Shown here: piece by piece, positions 18,111 through 26,594 of the stretch
Layout: every line of letters starts with the position of its first letter
Numbering within the stretch: the first letter of the stretch is position 1
DNA from: Dyadobacter jiangsuensis
GTDB taxonomy: Bacteria > Bacteroidota > Bacteroidia > Cytophagales > Spirosomataceae
Reading direction: 5' to 3'
Length of the DNA stretch: 64,000 nt
Assembly (NCBI RefSeq): GCF_003014695.1
Contig: NZ_PYAS01000003.1
Span: forward strand, 434,001-498,000
Translations under genes and position numbers: made by a program
The notes under the pieces: generated by a model
Databases searched by the model: none
The model's input: the letters and a program-made list of their open reading frames with translations, nothing else
What the model was told of the DNA's origin: nothing

Positions 18111-19481
18111 CTATCCAACAGATATCCTGACGGGAATTCTGATAAATACCGTTGTCTGATTCGGTTCCGAAGTTACGGTCAGCGTTCCCCGGTGCATGTC
18201 GATGATCTTTTTCGCGATCGTCAATCCCAGTCCGAAGCCGGGCACTTTACCGACGTTGCTGGCTCGCATCATAGGCATAAAAATGTTTTCCAGCTGTTCC
18301 GGCGGAATGCCCATTCCCTGGTCGGTAATAGCGATCACCATTTCACTGCCGTCCAGGTCTACATCGAGTCTGACTGTTTTTTTCTCCGAATATTTGCTCG
18401 CATTGTCGAGGATATTGATGAGCACCGTTCGCAGTAAAACGGAATTGCCGATGATGTGAATGACCTGGCTTTTCTCCGTGAAAATGTCGGACAATGTGAG
18501 CTCGATCTGCTGATCGGGGTGTTTTTCGCCGAAGTAGGAAATGCTGTCGAGGATAGTATCGACGATGTTGACGTCCTGCTGCATTTTTACAGATTGCAGG
18601 CCTTCCACTTCCGCGAGCTGCAAGAGCGAATTGGTCAGCGTAATAGCGTCTTCCAGCCTGAATAATGCCTTTTCCATGCTCGTACGCACATCCGCGAGCG
18701 CCTGGTCGTACGCGAATGAGGTTTCCAGGATACCTTTCACGACTGTCAGCGGCGTACGAATCTCGTGGGAAGCGTAGGCAACGAAATGCTCCTGGCTGTT
18801 GGCGAGCGTTTGCAACCGCCCCAGCAATTCGTTGAACGAATTGGCCAGGTATGCGGCCTCGTCGGCCTTGGAAGTGCTTTGGAGCCTGAACGAAAAGTCG
18901 TTGACCGACGCGGGGTCCATTTGTTTAATCAGTTGGTCGAAGGGCAGCATAGAGCGCCGTGCAAACCAGAACCCGGCAAATGCGACGATAATCAGCAGCA
19001 CAATATTTCCCACCACCAGGATGAACAGCAGGCTATTGCTCGCCTGACGGCCACCCAGGTCATAAGCCGTAACGACGGACACATATCGGGTGCCGCCGAT
19101 CATGAAGGACAATGCGACACCCTCTTTGTCGGCATTCCAGGGGCGTGCCGCATAGCTGAAAAACACCTCTTTTTCCCGTGCCCGAGCCAGTAGCCCGGCG
19201 GTGAGCTTGTAATCGTCCGGGCCGGAGGAATTGTAGATAACCTTATTGTCGGGGCCCACGATCGTTTCGTGCTGATCGGGCAGGGTAAGGTAGGTAAACC
19301 GGTGAAATTCGGCGCGGTTCTGGAAATACAGCTCGCCGGCCACGGCCCTGCGCTGCAACCTTGTGCGGATCAGCGACTGGCGGTAGGATTCGTAAGTTTG
19401 ATAAATAAATATCGAGAAAAGCAATAGCAGGGACGCGACCAACGCCCCGAACCAGATCGTGATACGCTGCTTGATGCTCAT
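18111..19481 (-). CDS. Sensor histidine kinase (CusS-like)
   Basis: 456 residues. Transmembrane segment 1 is at about 12-30 and segment 2 at about 146-170, flanking a periplasmic sensor loop of roughly 115 residues. HAMP follows (about 172-225), then the phosphoacceptor box HFVAYASHEIRTPLTVVKG. The N box is LINILDNASKYSEK, and the G boxes are ITDQGMGIP and GFGLGLTIAKKI. It overlaps the upstream response regulator gene by 4 bases, indicating a coupled pair. It is divergent from an RND efflux operon, the classic arrangement for sensing and controlling an efflux pump. Metal or drug as signal cannot be told from sequence. Confidence 0.92.
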   Translation of the reverse strand: MSIKQRITIWFGALVASLLLLFSIFIYQTYESYRQSLIRTRLQRRAVAGELYFQNRAEFHRFTYLTLPDQHETIVGPDNKVIYNSSGPDDYKLTAGLLARAREKEVFFSYAARPWNADKEGVALSFMIGGTRYVSVVTAYDLGGRQASNSLLFILVVGNIVLLIIVAFAGFWFARRSMLPFDQLIKQMDPASVNDFSFRLQSTSKADEAAYLANSFNELLGRLQTLANSQEHFVAYASHEIRTPLTVVKGILETSFAYDQALADVRTSMEKALFRLEDAITLTNSLLQLAEVEGLQSVKMQQDVNIVDTILDSISYFGEKHPDQQIELTLSDIFTEKSQVIHIIGNSVLLRTVLINILDNASKYSEKKTVRLDVDLDGSEMVIAITDQGMGIPPEQLENIFMPMMRASNVGKVPGFGLGLTIAKKIIDMHRGTLTVTSEPNQTTVFIRIPVRISVG

Positions 19482-20155
19482 GGTTCGGCCCCCAGCATGT
19501 AGCCAACGCCGAAAACCGTATGCAGCAGTTTAGGTCCGGTATGGTCGATTTTCCTTCTCAAATAATTGATATACACATCCACCACATTGGTATTGGTGTT
19601 GAAATGCACATCCCAGACATTTTCCAGCAGGTCGATCCGTTTCACAACGCGGCCCTGGTTGAGCATCAGGTATTCGAGCAATGCGTATTCGCGCGCAGTA
19701 AGTTCTACTCTTTCGCCACCGCGCCACACCCGGTGCGAGTCGGTTTCGATAGCCAGGTCGAGGAGTTCTAAGCGCTTGGGACGGGGCGCGCGGGCCGGAT
19801 GCCGCCGTGCGAGCGCTTTCAGCCGGAAAAGCAATTCCTTGAACGCGAAGGGTTTGGCGAGGTAATCGTCGGCACCCGCTTCGAAGCCCAGCACCTTGTT
19901 ATCCAGGCTGCCCAATGCGGTGAGCATGATCACGGGCACGGCGGGCCAGTTATGTTTGATGAAACGGCAAAGGTCAAAACCATTTACGCCCGGCAGGTTC
20001 ACGTCCAGCACCACCACGTCGTAGCGGTTCTCGTTCGCCATACTCCGGCCAATGACGCCGTCGAATGCCGTAGCGACGGAAATACCTTCTGATACCAGCC
20101 CCTTTTGAATGAATTGGGTCAGCTCAACATCATCTTCGACAACTAGGACATTCAT
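19478..20155 (-). CDS. Response regulator, OmpR/PhoB family
   Basis: 225 residues. The receiver domain has the acidic pocket VVEDD at the N-terminus, the phosphoacceptor Asp in VVLDVNLPGVNGFD (about residue 52) and the conserved Lys in YLAKPFAFKELL. The C-terminal winged helix (about 125-222) ends with DVYINYLRRKIDHTGPKLLHT, typical of OmpR-type DNA binding. It is translated with the kinase (4-base overlap). Its likely target is the divergent efflux operon starting at 20314, across a 158-base region. Confidence 0.93.
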   Translation of the reverse strand: MNVLVVEDDVELTQFIQKGLVSEGISVATAFDGVIGRSMANENRYDVVVLDVNLPGVNGFDLCRFIKHNWPAVPVIMLTALGSLDNKVLGFEAGADDYLAKPFAFKELLFRLKALARRHPARAPRPKRLELLDLAIETDSHRVWRGGERVELTAREYALLEYLMLNQGRVVKRIDLLENVWDVHFNTNTNVVDVYINYLRRKIDHTGPKLLHTVFGVGYMLGAEP

Positions 20156-20177
20156 GTGATTCGCTGTATTGATGTCT

Positions 20178-20185
20178 CAAATTTA
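20178..20185 (-). promoter_or_regulatory. -7 element upstream of the response regulator
   Basis: The minus strand reads TAAATTTG, a perfect TAnnTTTG, 22 bases before the response regulator start. A TTG lies about 15 bases upstream, shorter than the usual spacing. Confidence 0.45.
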
Positions 20186-20313
20186 AACAGCTTCCGGTCA
20201 CAAGCCGTATGATGCGGTCTTTCTAATCACCTTTTAATAACCTTCTAACCGTCCTATAATCAGGCTCGGGTTTACTTTGACGATCGATAAACCGAAGGGG
20301 AATCAAAGTCAAA

Positions 20314-21690
20314 ATGATACGCTTAAAGCTTACGTTAATCTGTATTTTTCTTATCAGTGCCTGCATTCATGTGCATGGCCAGGTGCTGAGTATGGAGCAG
20401 GCAGTAGATGCCGCACTGGCCAGATATCCGACGATCGAGGCCCAGCGGGCGGCGTTGGCGGCGCTCGAAACATCTGTAAATGTGTTGAAAGCCAATCGCC
20501 TCCCGAACCTGCGCCTGCACGACCAGGTCGACGTCGGTACAGCGAACGGCCTTTCGGGTTCTTACTTCTCAATGGGTCTGATTGTCCCTACCTCCGGCGG
20601 GCGCCGGGACGAAAACCGCATGGACCTCGCCTCGGGCAATATCGCACTCGCCACCGCCGATTGGGAGGTCTATAATTTCGGGCGGTACAAAGCCGAGGAT
20701 CAATTAGCCAGGGCCGACATTGCGGTAGGGCAGGCGGGCGTGCAGCGGGAGCAGTTTATGCTCAGGCAGGCGGTCGTGGGCGCGTACCTGGATGTGCTCT
20801 GGCGCGGGAGGATCCTGCAACTCGAATCGCGCAACATTGCGCGGGCCGATACGGTAAGCAGGATTATCAATAACCTGGTTAATAATGGGATACGCCCCGG
20901 CCTGGACTCGTCGCTCGCGAGCGTGGAACTGTCGCGGGCGCGCCTGAGCTATTATGAGATCGACGAAGGGCTGCGGCGAGCTTTTTTACAACTGTCCATG
21001 CTCACCGGCCGCGACATCAGCCAGCTGACAGTCGACACCACTTTTCATGAAAAGGCGCTGTCAGATCAGCCTAATAACTTGAAAGTCGTGACGAGCCACC
21101 CGATATTAAGCTACCAGAATACCATTTTAAGCCGCCAGCAATCGGAAATAGCGGCGATCCGGAAAACGGCATTGCCGCGCGTTTCGCTGCTGGCTTCCGG
21201 CTGGGCGAGGGGAACGAGCCTGGACATCGATAATAACTACGGTCCGCTGGGTCGCGGGTTTGGGTACAGCCGTACCAATTTCCTGGTGGGAGTGGCCGCT
21301 ACGGTGAACCTGACAGACTTTCGCCGGGTCAGAAGCCGTACCCAGGTACAGGAATGGAAGATCAGGGAAGCCGGTTCACGGCTGGAATTTGAGAGATTGA
21401 AACTGGAAAATACGCTCACAGCGTCGGATTCGGTGCTGGCCACGGTTCGCCTCGCATTGCAGGAGCTGCCCAATACGATCCGCTCCGCCGAGAGCGCCTA
21501 CCAGCAGCGGCTTTCCCTATATAATAATGGTATCGAGAATATCCTGGGCCTCACCGACGCCATGCAGCTGCTTACCAAAGTGGAAAGACAGGCCGTCGAT
21601 ATCGAGCGCAGGGCCGTGGAGCTGCGGTTGCAGCGCGCTTATGCCACGAGTGATTTCGAAGACTTTTTCAGCTTTTTCCGCCGGCCGTAA
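20314..21690 (+). CDS. TolC family outer-membrane efflux protein
   Basis: 458 residues. After a leader (MIRLKLTLICIFLISACIHV) the mature part starts with LSMEQAVDAALARYPTIEAQ, the usual opening of outer-membrane factors. Two long coiled helical regions follow, and the C-terminus has the family pattern NNGIENILGLTDAMQLL. ISAC in the leader could act as a lipobox, so it may be lipidated, though a standard cleavage after HGQ is also possible. It forms the outer-membrane duct for the RND pump encoded 12 bases downstream. The operon order outer-membrane factor, pump, adaptor is not the usual adaptor-first order. Confidence 0.9.
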   Translation: MIRLKLTLICIFLISACIHVHGQVLSMEQAVDAALARYPTIEAQRAALAALETSVNVLKANRLPNLRLHDQVDVGTANGLSGSYFSMGLIVPTSGGRRDENRMDLASGNIALATADWEVYNFGRYKAEDQLARADIAVGQAGVQREQFMLRQAVVGAYLDVLWRGRILQLESRNIARADTVSRIINNLVNNGIRPGLDSSLASVELSRARLSYYEIDEGLRRAFLQLSMLTGRDISQLTVDTTFHEKALSDQPNNLKVVTSHPILSYQNTILSRQQSEIAAIRKTALPRVSLLASGWARGTSLDIDNNYGPLGRGFGYSRTNFLVGVAATVNLTDFRRVRSRTQVQEWKIREAGSRLEFERLKLENTLTASDSVLATVRLALQELPNTIRSAESAYQQRLSLYNNGIENILGLTDAMQLLTKVERQAVDIERRAVELRLQRAYATSDFEDFFSFFRRP

Positions 21691-21702
21691 ACCCACTTAC
21701 TT

Positions 21703-24700
21703 ATGTTGAATTTATCATTAAAACGTCCGATCGCGGTGCTGGTCTTTGTAATGGGACTGGTAGTATTCTCGATCATGTCCGCCACGCGCATACCGGTCGA
21801 TATTTTTCCAAAACTCAATTCCCCGGTCATTTACGTGATCGAGCCCTATGGCGGGATGTCACCAGCGCAAATGGAAGGTTTTTTCGCGACGCGGATGCAG
21901 GACCAGTTTCTGTACATCGGCGGGATCAGGGAGATTTCCAGCCGGAGTGTTCAGGGCCTTACTATTGTCAAACTCGCATTCTACGAGGGCAGCGACATGG
22001 CGCAGGCGGCGGCCGAAGTGGCTATTCAGGTCAACAGGGCAATGAAATTCTTCCCGCCCGGCGCATTGCCGCCGCAGGTGGTCCGCTACGACGCATCTTC
22101 GGTGCCGATCGGCGACCTGGTTTTCAGCAGTAAAACGCGCCCGTTGAAGGAGATCCACGAGCTCGCGGTGACGCGCGTCCGCCCATTATTTTCAACTGTA
22201 CCCGGCCTCACCGCCCCGCCGCCCATCGGTACCAATGCGCGAACGGTGGTGATCAACCTCGACCCGCAAAAAGTACGGTCGCTGAATCTCTCGCCGGACG
22301 AGGTGGTGGAAGCACTGGCGGCCAACAATGCCATGACGCCTTCGGGAAACATCCGTGTGGACAATACGACTTACATTACCACCCTGAATTCCCTGGAAGA
22401 GCAGGTGGCCGATTTTGAAAAAATTCCCGTGAGTACACAAGGTCGGATGACGGTCTTTTTGCGCGACATCGCCACGATCGCCGACGGTTCCGACGTGACG
22501 GCCGGCTATGCGCTCGTGAATGGCAGCCGATCATCGTACATCCCGGTCGTGAAAACGGCCGACGCTTCTACCTGGGATGTGGTTACCGCCCTGAAAGCCA
22601 AGTTACCCGAAATGCGCAGCCTTTTGCCCGATGATATCCAGGTCAATTACGAATTCGACCAGTCGGTATTTGTGATTAATTCGGTCAAAAGTCTGCTTTT
22701 CGAAGGCGGGTTGGGCGCATTGCTCACGGGGCTTGCGGTATTGCTTTTCCTGGGCGACTGGCGCTCGTCGCTGATTGTGATCATTACCATTCCGGTTTCG
22801 GTGATCGCCGCCGTGCTGTGCCTGAACCTCGCCGGGCAGACGATCAATATCATGACGCTGTCGGGACTGGCGCTGGCCATCGGGGTGTTGGTTGACCAGG
22901 CGACGGTCACGATCGAGAACATTCACCAGCACCTCGAAATGGGCAAGCCGCGCAGGCAGGCTATTTATGATGCTTGTAAGGAAGTGGCATTGCCGCTTTT
23001 GCTGATCCTGCTTTGCATTATCGCGGTATTTGCACCGTCATTTATCATGTCGGGTGTGCCGCGCGCGATGTTCCTGCCGCTTTCACTTTCGATCGGTTTT
23101 GCCATGACCGTTTCCTACCTGCTCGCGCAGAGCCTGGTGCCTATTCTGGCCAACTGGATGCTGAAAGAGCATTCATCTTCTAATCATACCACACACGACG
23201 ATGCAAGTAAAACCTCCACTTTCTTTGACCGCGTACGCCATGGGTTCGTGTCGCAAAGCCGGAAGCTGTTGCGCGCGAACACGTGGGTCGTGGGTGTTTA
23301 CGTGATTGTTATACTCGCGCTGGCCGCGTGGGGCTTTGTTGTGATCGGGAAGGATATGCTGCCGCAGATTAATTCCGGACAAATGGTAATACGCATGAAA
23401 ACGCCCGACGGCACCCGGCTGGAACGGACCGAAGAAGAAGTAAGCAAGCTCCTGGCGCTCGTCAACGAGGCAGCCGACGGAAATCTTGAAGTTTCATCGG
23501 CCTATGTGGGGGTGGTTCCCACCAACTATGCGACGTCCAACCTGTATGTGAGTACCAGCGGCCCTAATGACGCGGTGATTAAAGTAGGCCTCCACGCGGA
23601 ATACAAAACCAATATGCAGGATTTGAAAGAGCGCATTCGCGGGCTCGTACACGAGCAAATGCCCGACGTTACCCTTTCTTTCGAACCGGCCGATCTGACC
23701 GAAAAACTCATGAGCGGCGGCGCATTCACGCCTATCGAGGTGCAGGTGGCCGGCCGGGATATGAAGGATATTGAAGGGTATGCCAACAAGTTGGTACAGA
23801 AGCTTTCGGAAGAGGAGCACTTGCGGGACGTCCGAATTGTGCAGCCGCTTAAATTCCCGGTTATTAATATTAGACTCGATCGCCAGAAGCTCGCCGTGAT
23901 GGGTATGAGTTTGCAAGCGGCGGCGCGCTCCATTACCGCATCCACTTCATCAAGCCGCTATACCGAAAAAAACCAATGGCTCGACCAGAAGGCGGCTTAC
24001 ACCTATCAGGTACAGGTTCAAATCCCGGAATATGCCATGCGCAACCTTTCCCAATTGCAGGAAATACCCCTCGTTGCAGGGCAGGCGAGGCCGGTGCTGG
24101 CGGATGTGGCGACATTTTCGGTCGATACTTTGCCGGGTGAATATTCGCGCACGGGGCCCCGGCGCTTTGTGACGGTGTCGGCCAATATCCATCACCAGGA
24201 CCTTGGCACGGCCACGCGTTCGGTGGAGCAGGCGATTGCTTCGCTCGGTGAGGCGCCGAAAGGCGTGGTGACGCAGATAAAAGGGATGTCGTCGCTGCTG
24301 ACGGAAACGCTAGATAGTTTGCAAACAGGCCTTGGCATTGCGGTGCTGGTGATTTTCCTGTTGCTGGCGGCTAATTATCAGTCATTTAAATTGTCGCTCG
24401 TAATACTTTCCACTATTCCGGCGGTTATCGCGGGCTCGGTCGGCGCACTGCTGCTTACGGGCAGTACCTTGAATTTGCAATCCTACATGGGCATCATCAT
24501 GTCCACCGGTATCTCCGTCGCCAATGCAATCCTGATCGTAACCAACGCCGAGCGCCTGCGCTGGGACTACGCCGACGCAGGTCGTGCAGCGATGGAGAGC
24601 GCCGCATTACGCCTGCGGCCGGTACTGATGACCAGCTTTGCGATGATCGCGGGTATGGTGCCGATGGCCCTCGGTACCGGCGAGGCCGGCGAGCAGGTAG

Positions 24701-24888
24701 CCCCACTGGGAAGGGCGGTAATCGGCGGGCTGGTGGCTTCCACCCTGGCTGCGCTTTACATTGTTCCCCAGGTTTATGTATTACTCCAAAAGAAAACGGC
24801 ATTGCGCGATCCATCGCTGCTGCCCGATCCCGCGGAACCAAGCCCGGCATTATCCTCCAATGGCTCCCTATACTCAGAACTATCTTAA
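21703..24888 (+). CDS. RND efflux pump permease subunit
   Basis: 1061 residues with the full RND layout: TM1 at the N-terminus (MLNLSLKRPIAVLVFVMGLV), two large periplasmic domains and twelve TM helices in two halves. The TM4 segment is IGVLVDQATVTIENIHQH: it keeps the first Asp (D398) but has Gln399 where AcrB has D408. The TM10 segment ISVANAILIVTNAE has Ala940 in place of the AcrB Lys940. The canonical proton-relay triad is therefore incomplete. This may be the norm in a Bacteroidota subfamily rather than a defect. The pump sits between its outer-membrane factor (12-base gap) and its adaptor (2-base gap). Substrate unknown. Confidence 0.92.
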   Translation: MLNLSLKRPIAVLVFVMGLVVFSIMSATRIPVDIFPKLNSPVIYVIEPYGGMSPAQMEGFFATRMQDQFLYIGGIREISSRSVQGLTIVKLAFYEGSDMAQAAAEVAIQVNRAMKFFPPGALPPQVVRYDASSVPIGDLVFSSKTRPLKEIHELAVTRVRPLFSTVPGLTAPPPIGTNARTVVINLDPQKVRSLNLSPDEVVEALAANNAMTPSGNIRVDNTTYITTLNSLEEQVADFEKIPVSTQGRMTVFLRDIATIADGSDVTAGYALVNGSRSSYIPVVKTADASTWDVVTALKAKLPEMRSLLPDDIQVNYEFDQSVFVINSVKSLLFEGGLGALLTGLAVLLFLGDWRSSLIVIITIPVSVIAAVLCLNLAGQTINIMTLSGLALAIGVLVDQATVTIENIHQHLEMGKPRRQAIYDACKEVALPLLLILLCIIAVFAPSFIMSGVPRAMFLPLSLSIGFAMTVSYLLAQSLVPILANWMLKEHSSSNHTTHDDASKTSTFFDRVRHGFVSQSRKLLRANTWVVGVYVIVILALAAWGFVVIGKDMLPQINSGQMVIRMKTPDGTRLERTEEEVSKLLALVNEAADGNLEVSSAYVGVVPTNYATSNLYVSTSGPNDAVIKVGLHAEYKTNMQDLKERIRGLVHEQMPDVTLSFEPADLTEKLMSGGAFTPIEVQVAGRDMKDIEGYANKLVQKLSEEEHLRDVRIVQPLKFPVINIRLDRQKLAVMGMSLQAAARSITASTSSSRYTEKNQWLDQKAAYTYQVQVQIPEYAMRNLSQLQEIPLVAGQARPVLADVATFSVDTLPGEYSRTGPRRFVTVSANIHHQDLGTATRSVEQAIASLGEAPKGVVTQIKGMSSLLTETLDSLQTGLGIAVLVIFLLLAANYQSFKLSLVILSTIPAVIAGSVGALLLTGSTLNLQSYMGIIMSTGISVANAILIVTNAERLRWDYADAGRAAMESAALRLRPVLMTSFAMIAGMVPMALGTGEAGEQVAPLGRAVIGGLVASTLAALYIVPQVYVLLQKKTALRDPSLLPDPAEPSPALSSNGSLYSELS

Positions 24889-24890
24889 AT

Positions 24891-26033
24891 ATGAAAACCA
24901 ATCGATATAATGGCCTGTTATGGCTGCTCGGGATGGGGCTTTTTGCTTCCTGCTCTTCTTCTGAATCTTCCGGCAGCAAGCCGGCGCAAAAGGCAAAGAC
25001 CCAGGACGCTGTTACCTATCGGATAGGCGAGGTGTCGGAAGCAAAAGTCGGTCAGGAAATCCAGCTTCCGGGCGAATTCATGGCCTTTCAGGAAGTAAGC
25101 ATTTATCCCAAGGCCGACGGTTTTGTGGAGAAAGTGCTGGTTGACCGTGGCTCGCAGGTACGCAAGGGCGAGATCCTGATGGTGCTGGAAGCACCGGAAA
25201 CCGAGCAGCAGCTGGTGGCTGCGCGTTCGAATTACCTCAAAGCGCAGGCCGTGCTCGTGGCCAGTAAGGAACATTACCGCCGCCTGAAAGCCAGTACCCG
25301 CATTACGGGTTCGGTTTCGGCGCTCGACCTGGAAAGCGCGCAAGCCAAAATGATGGCCGACAGTGCCTCTGCCATGGGTGAACAGGCCAACCTGGCCGCA
25401 TTGACGCAAATTAAGAGCTACCTGATCGTTCGTGCACCGTTCGACGGCATCATTACCGAACGTAACGTACACCCGGGCGCATTGGTGGGAGCGGGACTGA
25501 AACAGACCGGCCCGATGCTGAACCTCCAGCAGCAGGATCGCCTCAGGCTGGTGGTGGATGTGCCCGAAAATTACAGCCTCGGCCTGAAAAAAGGGAAACC
25601 CGTCAGCTACCACATCAACGCAATCCCCGGAGAAAATTTCAAAGGTACCATCAGCCGGCGGTCGGGAAATATGAATCTGAAATTCAGGTCCGAGACGGTT
25701 GAAATCGATGTCAGCAATGCCTCACGACGCATTAAACCGGGGATGTTCGCGGAGGTGTCGCTCCTGCCGGAAGCAACCGAAGGGGCGCTTACAGTACCTG
25801 CCACCGCCGTGGTGGCTTCCACCGAAAGGCAATACGTGATCCGGGTGGACGCTGCCGGTAATGCGGAGTTCGTGGATGTGCGGACAGGCCAGAAATCGTC
25901 GAACCTCACCGAGGTGTTCGGTAACCTTCGGAAGGGAGATAAAATCGTGGTCAATGCCCGTAATGATCTGCGGCAGGGGATGAAGCTGCCGGCCAGTTCC
26001 GGTGATATGGCGCAGGGAAGCGTAAAATATTGA
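24891..26033 (+). CDS. RND efflux periplasmic adaptor lipoprotein
   Basis: 380 residues. Leader with lipobox-like LFASC (Cys21), so probably anchored in a membrane. The barrel-sandwich (biotinyl-lipoyl) half is VSIYPKADGFVEKVLVDRGS followed by RKGEILMVLEAPE. A helical hairpin then covers about residues 105-165, and the second lipoyl half is LIVRAPFDGIITERNVHPG. A beta-barrel and a membrane-proximal domain make up the C-terminus (LTVPATAVVASTERQYV). It bridges the pump and the TolC-like duct. It starts 2 bases after the pump stop, so translation is likely coupled. Confidence 0.92.
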   Translation: MKTNRYNGLLWLLGMGLFASCSSSESSGSKPAQKAKTQDAVTYRIGEVSEAKVGQEIQLPGEFMAFQEVSIYPKADGFVEKVLVDRGSQVRKGEILMVLEAPETEQQLVAARSNYLKAQAVLVASKEHYRRLKASTRITGSVSALDLESAQAKMMADSASAMGEQANLAALTQIKSYLIVRAPFDGIITERNVHPGALVGAGLKQTGPMLNLQQQDRLRLVVDVPENYSLGLKKGKPVSYHINAIPGENFKGTISRRSGNMNLKFRSETVEIDVSNASRRIKPGMFAEVSLLPEATEGALTVPATAVVASTERQYVIRVDAAGNAEFVDVRTGQKSSNLTEVFGNLRKGDKIVVNARNDLRQGMKLPASSGDMAQGSVKY

Positions 26034-26104
26034 CTTGATTTTAATGGTATCAAAAAATAGATAAAAATAATATCAAACATAGTGCATTTCTCAAAACAGA
26101 ATCT

Positions 26105-26112
26105 TATTTTTG
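26105..26112 (+). promoter_or_regulatory. -7 element upstream of the 99-residue hypothetical gene
   Basis: TATTTTTG matches TAnnTTTG. It lies 105 bases before the chosen ATG at 26217, which implies a leader of about 95 bases. No clear -33 TTG. Confidence 0.3.
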
Positions 26113-26216
26113 TTGTATATCATCATCAGCAAAATTTTGATCGTCATGAGAAAACTGTCACAGGAAAACGCCGGACAATCGTTGCAGGAATTAGCTTGCA
26201 GAAGGGAGGTGGTACG

Positions 26217-26516
26217 ATGAAACCGAGGTTCGAGCAGCGCTATATCGCGAAAGCGCCCAATCCCGATCAGCTGACCACGCCCTACACGCCCGAGTTCTTC
26301 AAGGAGCACGGTGCTATACTGTACCAGTTCGTGCCAACCATCAGAGGTAACGAACTGCTGCCAGGCGAGGTAAGGTATGGCTACAAATTCTACCTGCTGG
26401 ATGACCCCGGTAAGGAAGGAGTATTTTATCTGTCTTCCCACAAAGACATCGAGACGCTGAAATCACGTTCCAAATTCCTGTCAAGGGTAGAGAGGGAAAT
26501 ATTGAAGATTTCGTGA
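26217..26516 (+). CDS. Hypothetical protein, 99 residues
   Basis: The ATG at 26217 is preferred because it follows GGGAGGTGG, one of the few strong purine-rich ribosome-binding-like stretches in this window. It begins a compact sequence (MKPRFEQRYIAKAPNPDQL). The frame stays open 45 codons further upstream but that part looks non-coding. The protein is soluble, with short strands (EVRYGYKFYLLDDPGKEGVF) and a basic C-terminal helix (RSKFLSRVEREILKI). No family recognised. It lies between the efflux operon and the MocR regulator. Confidence 0.55.
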   Translation: MKPRFEQRYIAKAPNPDQLTTPYTPEFFKEHGAILYQFVPTIRGNELLPGEVRYGYKFYLLDDPGKEGVFYLSSHKDIETLKSRSKFLSRVEREILKIS

Positions 26517-26539
26517 GTAATCCGGTTTCCTGGGCGAAA

Positions 26540-26572
26540 TTCGCAGGTACAGCTTAAATTCTGATACCTTTG
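26540..26572 (+). promoter_or_regulatory. Candidate promoter of the MocR gene
   Basis: TACCTTTG at 26565-26572 is a perfect -7 element. TTCG at 26540-26543, one base from TTTG, sits 21 bases upstream. Transcription would begin near 26579, 16 bases before the ATG. Confidence 0.5.
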
Positions 26573-26594
26573 CAGGGTACAGACCGGGCTAAAC

